64,000 nucleotides of DNA, from contig NZ_JALLPL010000002.1 in NCBI RefSeq assembly GCF_023276355.1, positions 241,402 through 305,401 on the forward strand, given 5' to 3'. Below, in pieces: positions 16,365 to 23,785 of this stretch. The stretch is from Haloplanus sp. XH21 (lineage in GTDB: Archaea > Halobacteriota > Halobacteria > Halobacteriales > Haloferacaceae). The notes below the pieces were generated by a model. It did not search any database. It was not told the origin of the DNA and saw only the letters and a program-made list of their open reading frames with translations. The position numbers and the translations under genes are program-made. The number at the start of each line of letters is the position of its first letter. Position 1 is the stretch's first letter.

Positions 16365-17051
16365 ATGGAGACGAATTCGACTACCGACCCACGAGCAGTC
16401 GTACAGGATACGGATGAGCGATGTCAGGCGAGTACAGACCGCGTCGAGTACGTCGGGATGCGTGTCGACGGAACGCCAGTTGTCCTGAACCTCACCGCAC
16501 ACGAACGCCTCTCCCCCGATCAAAGTCTCGGTCTCGTGCGGCATAGCCCAGCGGGATTCGACTGGGGCTACGTCGGGAGCGGACCGGCACAGCTCGCCTG
16601 TGCGCTCCTCCTCGATTATACCGACGACGAAACCGTCGTCCAGCAACACTACATCCAGTTCCGCAACGACGTGGTCAGTCAGTTGGTGTGTGCTGGCCCG
16701 GCCGACTGCTGGCATCTCACCGGGGAGGATATCGAGGCGGCACTCGCCGAATTCGAAGAGGACCGAGCACTCACGCCAGATGGTGGGACGTCGCCATCGT
16801 CACTGCCGGCGAATTGGAGTGCGGTGAGCCGGACAGATCGGAGAGTCTTCCAACGTCGGGATATCGACCACTACGTCGTCCTCGCCGAAGGGAGCGAGGA
16901 GTGGTTGATCATACTTTGCGCGCAGGGCGACCGGGCGTATCCCGCCCCGCTTGACCATCGAACACTTCCGGTCGAGAACGATCCTGCTTCAGCCGTGCAG
17001 GCACTCGTCGCTGAGAGTAACGATCTCGTCGAGCCAGAGGAGGACATCTGA
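16365..17051 (+). CDS. DUF6166-like protein, copy B with C-terminal extension
   Basis: A 228-residue paralogue of the 14897 gene. Residues ~25-130 repeat its core (YVGMRVDG, WGYVGSGPAQLACALLLDYT, FRNDVVSQL, WHLTGEDIEA). An extra ~95 residues follow, with a compact beta-rich domain (WSAVSRTDRRVFQRRDIDHY, EEWLIILCAQGDRAYPAPLD). The two copies are well diverged at the DNA level, so the duplication is old or each arrived separately. The stop overlaps the next start (TGATG), pointing to coupled translation. Function unknown. Confidence 0.75.
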   Translation: METNSTTDPRAVVQDTDERCQASTDRVEYVGMRVDGTPVVLNLTAHERLSPDQSLGLVRHSPAGFDWGYVGSGPAQLACALLLDYTDDETVVQQHYIQFRNDVVSQLVCAGPADCWHLTGEDIEAALAEFEEDRALTPDGGTSPSSLPANWSAVSRTDRRVFQRRDIDHYVVLAEGSEEWLIILCAQGDRAYPAPLDHRTLPVENDPASAVQALVAESNDLVEPEEDI

Positions 17052-17206
17052 TGGAGAACATCCGACTCTCGCGGGCCACGTACCAACTCATCGAACGCGC
17101 CATCACAGCGCTGGAGTGCATCGGCCGAGAACTCGAGCGATACAACGATCGGCACGAGCGAACAGCTGGGAAAGACACAGACGAGACGAATCCCAGCGAC
17201 TCATGA
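17051..17206 (+). CDS. Small helical protein, 51 residues
   Basis: Begins by TGATG overlap with the preceding gene and ends with an ATGA overlap into the next. This chained overlap strongly supports that it is real. The sequence is one amphipathic helix (LSRATYQLIERAITALECIG, RELERYNDRHE) with a polar tail. Probably a subunit or partner of its coupled neighbours; function unknown. Confidence 0.7.
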   Translation: MENIRLSRATYQLIERAITALECIGRELERYNDRHERTAGKDTDETNPSDS

Positions 17207-17739
17207 CTGACGAAGCGACGCTTGACTACTTCGAGGGCGAGACATCATCCGGAGAGTCCAGATCGCTCACGCTGGAAGAGCGACTCCTCACCCCGATCTC
17301 TCCATCCATCGGTCTGCGGGTGATTCCCGGTCGTGAGGATCCGCTCTATCTCCAAAATCGGGGAACAGAACGGTATCTCTTCCGCGACGATCACGACCGG
17401 TGGTTCATTCTTCAACCCTCGGCGAAGGACTCAGAAGAGGCGTTCGTCCGCTGGGTGTATCTCCCAGCGGACCGGCCAGAACGGCTGGCGCAGTCGGCGC
17501 TTCGTCGACGGACAGTAATCGGCTATGATTATGTTCAGCGGTCGACCGCACCAGATCCAGTCAGGTCGACGGTGACAGCGATGTTCGTCACGGAACCGTG
17601 GCCCGAGACGGCCTACGAGTGTGGGTCGTGTGAGGCGCTGTTCGACACGGCACAAGAGCACGCCCTGCACTGCTGGGACGACCATCCGTGGGTGCCGAAT
17701 CCTGAACAGGTGCGCCGTCGACGCGAAGCCGACGAGTGA
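17203..17739 (+). CDS. Hypothetical protein with C-terminal zinc-finger-like cluster
   Basis: 178 residues, translationally coupled (ATGA) to the 51-residue gene. The middle has LRVIPGREDPLYLQNRGTER and DHDRWFILQPSAKDSEEAFV. The C-terminus has CGSCEALFDTAQEHALHCWD with H near DDHPW, a C2H2-like arrangement (C-x2-C-x12-H-x2-C/H). Presumably a nucleic-acid or protein-binding adaptor in the 16365-17739 operon. It is the last gene before inverted-repeat copy 2. Confidence 0.7.
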   Translation: MTDEATLDYFEGETSSGESRSLTLEERLLTPISPSIGLRVIPGREDPLYLQNRGTERYLFRDDHDRWFILQPSAKDSEEAFVRWVYLPADRPERLAQSALRRRTVIGYDYVQRSTAPDPVRSTVTAMFVTEPWPETAYECGSCEALFDTAQEHALHCWDDHPWVPNPEQVRRRREADE

Positions 17740-17779
17740 ACTCGAGAGTGGAAGTCAGGTATCGGGGGCATTCATGTAA

Positions 17780-17821
17780 TTAACCAACGGCATACGGATT
17801 CTGGAGGCTAGTGTTGGTTAA
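17780..17821. repeat. TTAACCAAC / TGTTGGTTAA inverted repeat, copy 2
   Basis: Arms 17780-17789 (last base G instead of A) and 17812-17821, 22-bp spacer. It stands 18 bp upstream of the TTTATTG leader at 17839. Confidence 0.85.
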
Positions 17822-17838
17822 CATCGGATTACGGCTCC

Positions 17839-17869
17839 GTTTATTGCCCCTCCGAGAGGGTGCAGGGCG
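17839..17869 (+). promoter_or_regulatory. TTTATTG + C/G hairpin leader element
   Basis: GTTTATTGCCCCTCCGAGAG then GGTGCAGGGCG, 30-60 nt before the ATG at 17900 and directly downstream of inverted-repeat copy 2. Confidence 0.5.
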
Positions 17870-17899
17870 GCTGGATTCGCCCTCACACGGTCGTTATTC

Positions 17900-18898
17900 A
17901 TGTCGCTCGAAATCAGTCCCAACAGCACTGAACGCGAGATTGCCGCTGCCAGACAAGCCGACGTCGTGGCGTTCCTTCATCGAGCACCGTTCGCTCTGGA
18001 CGCGTATCGGCTCGGATTCCTGCCTGGATTCCGAGAAGATTGTGGGTACCAGCAGACCCAGTATCAGAACCTGAACATCCCCGTCGGGATGTTGGATAAC
18101 GATTTTCGGAATCCCGATCTAGATCGATACATCTCCCGATTTTTCGAATACGAACCCACGGTTGGCGTGATCGGAGATGTGTACGAGGGAGACGACGTCG
18201 ACGAGTACGTGGCTGCTGCCCGCGAGATTCAGGCGAGTTATCCCGACGCAGAACTCGTCATCGTCCCAAAGTGCCGCGAGGTGATCGACACGATCCCGAA
18301 CGACCTTGTGCTCGGCTACTCGCGGGGGTATGCCGACCGATTGGCGCATGAGTTCTCCGAGCCGACCGACTGGCGTGGCCGCCGTGTGCATATCCTCGGT
18401 GGCAGCCCACCGAAACAGTGGGACGTTATCCAGCAGCTGACCCGACCGACACTAACCGACGACCCACCGGCCGACATCGTCGGCCTCGATTGGAACGGGC
18501 TGCATCGCGGCGCGCAGTTCGGGGAGTTCTGGACAGCTGATGGGTGGGATGATAGCGGACGTGACGCCTCCCACGTCACAGTTCGGAAGACAGTCCGACA
18601 CAGTCTCGCCCGCATCAAGGCATTCTGGCAGTCCCACGGCGTCTGGCCCGACTCAACGCCACATAGCGACATCCTCGAAATCGAGTACGAGGGCCCGTCA
18701 CCAACCGATCTCAATAGTGCTGCGTGTACCGAATGCGAAGCGAACGTCTGGACGACTCAGCGCGGTCCCTTCATCGCTGAGTATGATACCGGCGTGCTCT
18801 GTGGCTACTGCAGCTACGAGTGCTACTTCTCACATCGCCATCGGAACAACCTGGAGGAGATCGCCGGCGAGCAGAGCGTGTACATTCCACCGGCGTGA
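17900..18898 (+). CDS. DUF6610-like protein with C-terminal zinc cluster
   Basis: 332 residues. The N-terminal ~230 alternate strands and helices: VGVIGDVYEGDDVDEYV, ELVIVPKCREVID, NDLVLGYSRGYAD, RVHILGGSPPKQWDVIQQLT, DIVGLDWNGLHRGAQFGEFW. This looks like a TIM-barrel-type core, and I recall the family as DUF6610. The LGGSPPKQ and GLDWN signatures remind me of phage tRNA-guanine-transglycosylase-like proteins; that link is a guess. The C-terminus has CTECEANVW and CGYCSYECYF, a likely zinc site. Confidence 0.7.
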   Translation: MSLEISPNSTEREIAAARQADVVAFLHRAPFALDAYRLGFLPGFREDCGYQQTQYQNLNIPVGMLDNDFRNPDLDRYISRFFEYEPTVGVIGDVYEGDDVDEYVAAAREIQASYPDAELVIVPKCREVIDTIPNDLVLGYSRGYADRLAHEFSEPTDWRGRRVHILGGSPPKQWDVIQQLTRPTLTDDPPADIVGLDWNGLHRGAQFGEFWTADGWDDSGRDASHVTVRKTVRHSLARIKAFWQSHGVWPDSTPHSDILEIEYEGPSPTDLNSAACTECEANVWTTQRGPFIAEYDTGVLCGYCSYECYFSHRHRNNLEEIAGEQSVYIPPA

Positions 18899-18909
18899 CG
18901 CTACGAGTG

Positions 18910-18938
18910 GTTTTTCGCGCCCCAGAGGGGGCGAGGGC
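18910..18938 (+). promoter_or_regulatory. TTTTTCG + C/G hairpin leader element
   Basis: GTTTTTCGCGCCCCAGAGGG then GGCGAGGGC, starting 11 nt after the DUF6610-like stop and 36-64 nt before the GTG at 18974. Confidence 0.5.
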
Positions 18939-18973
18939 TCGATCCAGAAAGTCCTCCAAGAAGGTGATTTTCC

Positions 18974-19321
18974 GTGAGTCAACAACAGCGTCCGAACAAC
19001 GTCTCGATCGACGACATTCCAGTCGACGTATCGAACACCCAATCAGGCGAGGTCGACCCCGCTGAAGTACCCGAGGAAATCCGGTCGATCACTCGTGGAC
19101 TCGCAAGCGAGCAACCGCCGACGAATCCGCTCGTCGTCCTGAAGGCCGCTCGCTGGTGGTATATACATGGCAAGGGCGGGACCGATCCCGCGTTCCAGTG
19201 GGCCATCGAGTGGGTGCGACATCTCGCGACGGACACACCCAGCGATGTCAACCAGTTCGATGCGTTCCTCGAATATCTCGTCACGATCGGGGTCGCTGAC
19301 GAGAAGGCAGCGCTTCGATAA
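18974..19321 (+). CDS. Hypothetical protein, 115 residues
   Basis: Starts with GTG at 18974. The acidic N-terminus is followed by a helical domain with PTNPLVVLKAARWWYIHGKG and FQWAIEWVRHLAT, then FDAFLEYLVTIGV. No metal or catalytic motif and no membrane segment. It belongs to the co-oriented run with the DUF6610-like gene. I do not recognise a family. Confidence 0.65.
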   Translation: MSQQQRPNNVSIDDIPVDVSNTQSGEVDPAEVPEEIRSITRGLASEQPPTNPLVVLKAARWWYIHGKGGTDPAFQWAIEWVRHLATDTPSDVNQFDAFLEYLVTIGVADEKAALR

Positions 19322-19416
19322 CCGGTCCCCCATTCACACTACGGGGTGTTTGACCGGGCACTATCTCGAACAGAAACGGAGCTGACCGCAACTTGTCCAG
19401 ATAGGAGGACGTGTAC

Positions 19417-19572
19417 TTAGAACCGGTAGCATGCAACGTCTTCTCCACCACAGGTCGGACACGTTTCAGCGTCCTCGGGAAGGGTCGTTCCGCAGTGTCG
19501 GCACTCATACAGGGTGGAGATCGTGGACACACGAGTCCCAACGATCCCGCGGAGCGTTTCGGCGAGACCCAT
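19417..19572 (-). CDS. Small zinc-ribbon protein, 51 residues
   Basis: The minus-strand frame has CRHCG and CPTCG with 14 residues between, a textbook zinc ribbon (YECRHCGTTLPEDAETCPTC), preceded by a short helical leader from the ATG at 19572. It is a classic haloarchaeal small CPxCG-type protein, in antisense orientation to the surrounding cluster. Such proteins regulate or bind nucleic acids; the role here is unknown. Confidence 0.7.
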   Translation of the reverse strand: MGLAETLRGIVGTRVSTISTLYECRHCGTTLPEDAETCPTCGGEDVACYRF

Positions 19573-19653
19573 CCTCCCTGTGCTTGTGTCGCACTGGTTG
19601 TTAATCCTAGCCTCCGATAGCAGCCCCGATCTAAACCCCCGAAGTCGCGCCGA

Positions 19654-19685
19654 TGTTTATCGTGCGCCCCGAGGGGCGCGGCGCG
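19654..19685 (+). promoter_or_regulatory. TTTATCG + C/G hairpin leader element
   Basis: TGTTTATCGTGCGCCCCGAG then GGGCGCGGCGCG; GCGCCCC/GGGGCGC is a perfect 7-bp stem. It lies 37-68 nt before the ArdC-like gene start. Confidence 0.55.
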
Positions 19686-19721
19686 TCCTGACTTCTCGGA
19701 GACGTCGTCGTACTCGATGTG

Positions 19722-20660
19722 ATGCAATCCATGATGACAGCTAGTGAATCGGGGGTCTCGTTCGAGGAGACCGACACCCGACACGACGAGATGCACAGTA
19801 CCATCGAAGACTGGATCGACGAGCTCGTCGCAGACGTCGACGAGGCCAAAGTCAGCCAGCAGTTCCAGGAGTGGCTCGATGTCCAGTCCCGATTCCACGA
19901 CTACTCCCATCGCAACACCCTCTTGATCAAGCTCCAGTGTCCCGAGGCAACCCGCGTGGCGGGCTACAATACGTGGAGGTCGGAGTTCGACCGGCACGTC
20001 CAAGAGGGCGAACAGGCGATCTGGATCTGGGCACCCATTATTACGAAACAGTGCCCGGAGTGCGAGAACTCACCGAGCTACCACGAGCAAAGCGACTGTG
20101 ACTACGACGAGACACCGCCCGAGGAGTGGTCTAAAGGACTGGTTGGATTCAAACCAACGGCAGTCTTCGATGTGTCTCAAACCGAGGGCGAACCGCTACC
20201 CGAGCTGGAAACCGAGGCAGCTGGTGACGCCGACGACCTGGTGCCAGCGCTCCTTGATGCGGCAGCTACGCTCGATATCGACGTCCGTGTCGTCGACGCT
20301 GCTGAGTGGGAGCATGGCGACGCGAAAGGCGTCTGCAAACACCGGACTCTCCACGAGGGCCAGCCCGTCGTCGAAGCGAAAGCCCGCTCAAATCAGGCCG
20401 ATCTCGCGGTGACATTGGTTCACGAGTACGCCCACGCGCTGCTTCATTTCGATGGCGACGACGAGCCCGAGCGCGCAAAACGCGAGGTCGAAGCGGAAGC
20501 CGTTGCGTACATCGTCGGGCGGTATTTCAACCTGGATACGAGCGGGTCAGCGTTCTATCTTGCCGCGTGGCAGGACGACGATGCGGAGAGCATTCAGGAG
20601 CGTCTCGGTCGGATCAGTTCGACCGCTCAAGAGATCATCGACACAGTTGTAGAGGGCTGA
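19722..20660 (+). CDS. ArdC-like antirestriction / ImmA-IrrE-type metallopeptidase
   Basis: About 312 residues. The N-terminal ~120 match the ArdC ssDNA-binding domain pattern (RFHDYSHRNTLLIKLQ, TRVAGYNTWRSEFDRHVQEG, WIWAPI). The C-terminal part is a zinc peptidase with HEYAHALLH (HExxH, about residue 236) and downstream EVEAEAVAYIVGRYF giving the third ligand. A CPECEN...C insert lies between. ArdC proteins protect incoming plasmid DNA from restriction, so this gene would help plasmid establishment. Several in-frame starts (19719 GTG, 19722, 19731, 19734) are possible. Confidence 0.8.
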   Translation: MQSMMTASESGVSFEETDTRHDEMHSTIEDWIDELVADVDEAKVSQQFQEWLDVQSRFHDYSHRNTLLIKLQCPEATRVAGYNTWRSEFDRHVQEGEQAIWIWAPIITKQCPECENSPSYHEQSDCDYDETPPEEWSKGLVGFKPTAVFDVSQTEGEPLPELETEAAGDADDLVPALLDAAATLDIDVRVVDAAEWEHGDAKGVCKHRTLHEGQPVVEAKARSNQADLAVTLVHEYAHALLHFDGDDEPERAKREVEAEAVAYIVGRYFNLDTSGSAFYLAAWQDDDAESIQERLGRISSTAQEIIDTVVEG

Positions 20661-20678
20661 ACACCCCCTCCCCGGCTG

Positions 20679-20720
20679 TTAACCAACGCCGGAGGGTACT
20701 CAGTCGACATTGTTGGTTAA
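20679..20720. repeat. TTAACCAACG / TGTTGGTTAA inverted repeat, copy 3
   Basis: Arms 20679-20688 (last base G) and 20711-20720, 22-bp spacer. It lies between the convergent ArdC-like and nucleotidyltransferase genes, so this copy is not in front of a promoter. Confidence 0.85.
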
Positions 20721-20786
20721 TTCGTTCGGCATCCCGACCCCGTGTGTTTCGATCGGTCCCAAGACATACCCCACCGACAGTCGATG

Positions 20787-21482
20787 TTATCGTTCAGAAT
20801 CGATTCGGCGCTGCTGGTCACGAAGGAACTCAACGACGGCATCGATATCCTGTTCGGGAACCGTTTGCTGTTCAAAGACTCCTTTGAATGCGTCCGCGAA
20901 ATCCCCCGATGTGAGTCGGTCGAGGACAGTCTCGATGCGACCAGCAAGCTTCTCGGACTCCCCGCGATGCAGATGAGTCGCGATCCGGTCGAAATCCGCG
21001 CCAGCAGCCAGCACCACCAGATCCCGAGAGTCTGCCTTGCGGCCACTGTGAAGTTTCACGGCAAACAGCAACTCCCGTTCCGGAATCCTGGCTGTTACCG
21101 GGCGCCCGGTTCGCAGTTCCTGGGTGACAGAGTGCTGGGTCAGATAGCGATACGACCATTCAGCTTCCGTCTGGCGACAGCCCAACGCGTCGACCATTGC
21201 GTCGAACTGAACCGGATTCCCGATATCTTTCGTAAACCGGATAGTCCGGCCCTCGTAGAGTTCGTTTCGCTCGACATCGGCCGTTTTCTCGTAGCCGCGG
21301 TCGGTGAGAAGGTCCGTGTAGTCGTCGACCGATTGCGCCGGAATGACGACATCGACGTCCGTGGTGAAGCGCTGATTGAACGCCGCAATCGCCCACCCAC
21401 CGACGAGCACGTACGGCAGGTCAGCGTCAATGACTGTCTCTAGGGTGTCCAGCAGCTCGTCTTCGCGTTCGCCGAGGCTCAT
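20787..21482 (-). CDS. Nucleotidyltransferase (MNT/AbiEii-like), second pair
   Basis: 231 residues. YVLVGGWAIAAFNQRFTTDVDVVI gives the GG-W-A turn and the DxD metal pair (about residues 28-47), the NTase catalytic core. The remainder is helical with ELLFAVKLHSGRKADSRDLV, typical of DUF6036/AbiEii-type NTases (conserved K/R-D). The start overlaps the wHTH stop (ATGA), exactly as in the 1-1373 pair. A likely toxin or regulatory NTase; activity could be nucleotidylation of tRNA or protein by family analogy. Confidence 0.8.
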   Translation of the reverse strand: MSLGEREDELLDTLETVIDADLPYVLVGGWAIAAFNQRFTTDVDVVIPAQSVDDYTDLLTDRGYEKTADVERNELYEGRTIRFTKDIGNPVQFDAMVDALGCRQTEAEWSYRYLTQHSVTQELRTGRPVTARIPERELLFAVKLHSGRKADSRDLVVLAAGADFDRIATHLHRGESEKLAGRIETVLDRLTSGDFADAFKGVFEQQTVPEQDIDAVVEFLRDQQRRIDSER

Positions 21483-22153
21483 GCATTGAGACGCGGATCC
21501 TCGTGGGACGCGTCGATATCACGATCGTACTCGTCGGCGATCATCTCCAACGCTGGCTCGTAGTTCACCCGGTACTCCAACATGTGCTCAATCGTCTCGT
21601 CCAACGGAATGACCGGATTGCCGTCGACCCACTCGCGAGTGATCTCCCCACTCGTCGAGAACAACACGTACGAGACGGTCGCGTCGTAGTCGCTCGCATC
21701 CGGCCGCTCTTCAATCCGGCTCGGAATCCCGAACTCATCAAAGAACGCCGTCCACTGTTCGACGTCCTGATCGGCGACCTGTATGAAGATCGGGTAGTCG
21801 TCGTGGCCGCGGGCGATCTGATAGCCGCCGTGGGTCCAGACGTAGACGCCGTCGATTTTCGTGTACGCAAAGGGCATCCCGGCGAAGTGCGGAATGACGT
21901 AGCCGTCGTCGATTGAGGGGGGAACAGCGCGAGAGATGGCCGCGACGAGATCGTAGTAGCGATCCCTGACAGCGTAATTCTCGATGTAGACGCCGTCCTC
22001 GCGCCGGATGAAGCCTGCGTCCTCCAACCGCTCGATCCAGTCGTAGACCCACGAGTAGGAGCCGTCGATCTTCTGGGCGATCCGACGAATCGAGTCGCCC
22101 GGCCGGGCCGCGACCATGATCTTCGCCGCGGTCTCGTCGACGTACTCCATCAT
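21479..22153 (-). CDS. Winged-helix protein paired with nucleotidyltransferase, second pair
   Basis: 224 residues. The N-terminal wHTH is clear: IRRIAQKIDGSYSWVYDWIE as recognition region, then a wing EDAGFIRREDGVYIE. The body has HFAGMPFAYTKIDGVYVWTH and YPIFIQVADQDVEQW, an alpha/beta domain shared in style with AbiEi-like antitoxins. It is transcribed toward the NTase with ATGA overlap, likely as antitoxin/repressor. The intergenic DNA upstream (22154-22284) is AT-rich and would hold its promoter. Confidence 0.8.
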   Translation of the reverse strand: MMEYVDETAAKIMVAARPGDSIRRIAQKIDGSYSWVYDWIERLEDAGFIRREDGVYIENYAVRDRYYDLVAAISRAVPPSIDDGYVIPHFAGMPFAYTKIDGVYVWTHGGYQIARGHDDYPIFIQVADQDVEQWTAFFDEFGIPSRIEERPDASDYDATVSYVLFSTSGEITREWVDGNPVIPLDETIEHMLEYRVNYEPALEMIADEYDRDIDASHEDPRLNA

Positions 22154-22284
22154 CGTTAGTTATCGGTATCGCATCTAACTGTATTAGTCTTGTCCCCCGT
22201 ATTCCCTATAAAATTATCTCTATACAAATATACCATTCTTGGCTCCGGTAATCCGATCCGGCTCAGAATTTGAGCGGAGATGAA

Positions 22285-22326
22285 TTAACCAACAGAGGAT
22301 ACGATGGATCGCTATTTGTTGGTTAA
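22285..22326. repeat. TTAACCAACA / TGTTGGTTAA inverted repeat, copy 4
   Basis: Perfect 10-bp arms (22285-22294, 22317-22326), 22-bp spacer. Its right arm abuts the GTTTTTCAG leader element directly. Confidence 0.9.
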
Positions 22327-22358
22327 GTTTTTCAGCGCCCGCCAAGGGGCGGAGGCGC
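22327..22358 (+). promoter_or_regulatory. TTTTTC + hairpin leader element
   Basis: GTTTTTCAGCGCCCGCCAAG then GGGCGGAGGCGC; GCGCC.../...GGCGC and CCGCC/GGCGG pairings, 21-52 nt before the ATG at 22379, immediately after inverted-repeat copy 4. Confidence 0.5.
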
Positions 22359-22378
22359 ACTCCCGTCTTCACCGACCC

Positions 22379-23197
22379 ATGATTGACCGATATCTAACGA
22401 CCGTTCTCGACGAGGCAGAGCGAGTCGCAGAGCACCACGAGCAGGTCGCCCAATCTTCGGACCATCCGGAACACGAGTATCTCCGGTACGCCGTCCTTCG
22501 GCTGCTCGAAGGAGAGGCTGACGACACATCGGTGGAAGTACCGCAGGTTGACGGCGTGACTGTCGGCTACGGAGAGGACGACGCGATGTGCAACAGTTGG
22601 GACGACGACGTCGAGTGGTGGGAGACGGTTCCGCCGCAGGAGGAGTGTACTCGCTTCCGGGTGTTCTACCCCGACGAGTACGACGCTGTTCCGCGAGTCA
22701 TCGTCGACGTGATGGCAGCACTCGGGGCGTGGCGTGTCTGGATCGGGAGCGCAGCCGCCTGTGGCTCCTACGACCATCGCGAGCGGCGGGAAGTCCACTA
22801 TCTGTGGCCGGAGGGGCATCCGGTTGAGGCCCTGCTTGCGAATCGCCTCCAGGATCCCGAAGCTGCGGTTGCCCCAGACGGCGGCCGCTCCGGCGACGTG
22901 CGCGATCGGATGGTCGTCACGGAGCACTCGACCCAGCACGACGACCTCGAGCCGCGAACCAGCCGTGCCGTCGACGAATCGATGGCCGTCTCGCTGCTCG
23001 AAAAGGGTGGCCGCTATGAGGTCCGATCGGCGTCCGGAAACTGGTACGAAGTCGACGTGATCAGCGGGTCGTGTACGTGTCCAGACTGGCGGAAGCGTAC
23101 GCCCGAGGGCGGCTGTAAACACCTCCGGCGAGTCGATCATGAGATCAAACAGGGGCAGGTCCCACGACCTGATGGGCGCCTCCCCTCGAACTCGTAG
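22379..23197 (+). CDS. SWIM zinc-finger protein
   Basis: 272 residues. The C-terminus has SGSCTCPDWRKRTPEGGCKH, a CxC...CxH SWIM zinc finger that usually binds DNA or proteins. The N-terminal ~190 residues are acidic with HYLWPEGHPVEALLANRLQD and no motif I recognise. The start at 22379 follows the repeat/leader composite upstream. SWIM proteins are frequent in haloarchaeal plasmid clusters; a role in DNA transactions is inferred. Confidence 0.8.
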   Translation: MIDRYLTTVLDEAERVAEHHEQVAQSSDHPEHEYLRYAVLRLLEGEADDTSVEVPQVDGVTVGYGEDDAMCNSWDDDVEWWETVPPQEECTRFRVFYPDEYDAVPRVIVDVMAALGAWRVWIGSAAACGSYDHRERREVHYLWPEGHPVEALLANRLQDPEAAVAPDGGRSGDVRDRMVVTEHSTQHDDLEPRTSRAVDESMAVSLLEKGGRYEVRSASGNWYEVDVISGSCTCPDWRKRTPEGGCKHLRRVDHEIKQGQVPRPDGRLPSNS

Positions 23198-23314
23198 ATT
23201 CGTCCAGAGTTCGAGGATGCTCGAAGGGCTGTAACATCAGACGAAACTCCTTGATGGAGAGTTTCGAGTATTGATACAGCTGCTGGAGAACCGGTGAGAG
23301 CCGTTGGTAGCGGC

Positions 23315-23355
23315 TTAACCAACAAAACTATGCGGTTTGCGCCTTTGTTGGTTAA
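23315..23355. repeat. TTAACCAACA / TGTTGGTTAA inverted repeat, copy 5
   Basis: Perfect arms 23315-23324 and 23346-23355, 21-bp spacer, ending 13 bp before the ATG at 23369. Here the repeat occupies the position of the core promoter. Confidence 0.9.
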
Positions 23356-23368
23356 CACAGATCGGCCC

Positions 23369-23692
23369 ATGTCCTACGAGCCACCGACGCCCCCAGCGGA
23401 CCTCCCCACCGACGTCATCGACACACTCAACGACTATTCACCCGAGCTGCTCCGAGACGTTGCCCACTATGCCGAGGACCTCGCCGAGCATCGCGAGCGC
23501 CAGGCCCGCCTTGCCGAAGCGGAGGAGGAAGACGAGATCGACGAGCGACCCGATGACCTCCCCGATGATGTCCCGACGAAGGCGACGATCACGATCAAGG
23601 AGATCAACGATAACCGCTACTACTACTGGCAGTGGCGGGAAGGAGATCGTGTCAAATCAAAGTACAAATCCCCAGTGAATCCGGACGAGTAG
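23369..23692 (+). CDS. Small acidic protein with NRYYYWQWREGD motif (DUF6788-like tail)
   Basis: 107 residues: a long acidic helix (EDLAEHRERQARLAEAEEED) followed by a basic beta module KEINDNRYYYWQWREGDRVK ending KSKYKSPV. The YYYWQWR...K-KY pattern is like the small DUF6788-type proteins that occur on archaeal mobile elements, as I recall. Function unknown. The gene starts right beside inverted-repeat copy 5. Confidence 0.65.
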   Translation: MSYEPPTPPADLPTDVIDTLNDYSPELLRDVAHYAEDLAEHRERQARLAEAEEEDEIDERPDDLPDDVPTKATITIKEINDNRYYYWQWREGDRVKSKYKSPVNPDE

Positions 23693-23785
23693 ACGGACTA
23701 GTACCTCAGTCGGATGGCCAGTTGTTCGGGGAGACACCCCGTCTGCGAAGTGAAAGACGCAGGGTACGGGAGAAGTCCCGAGTTG

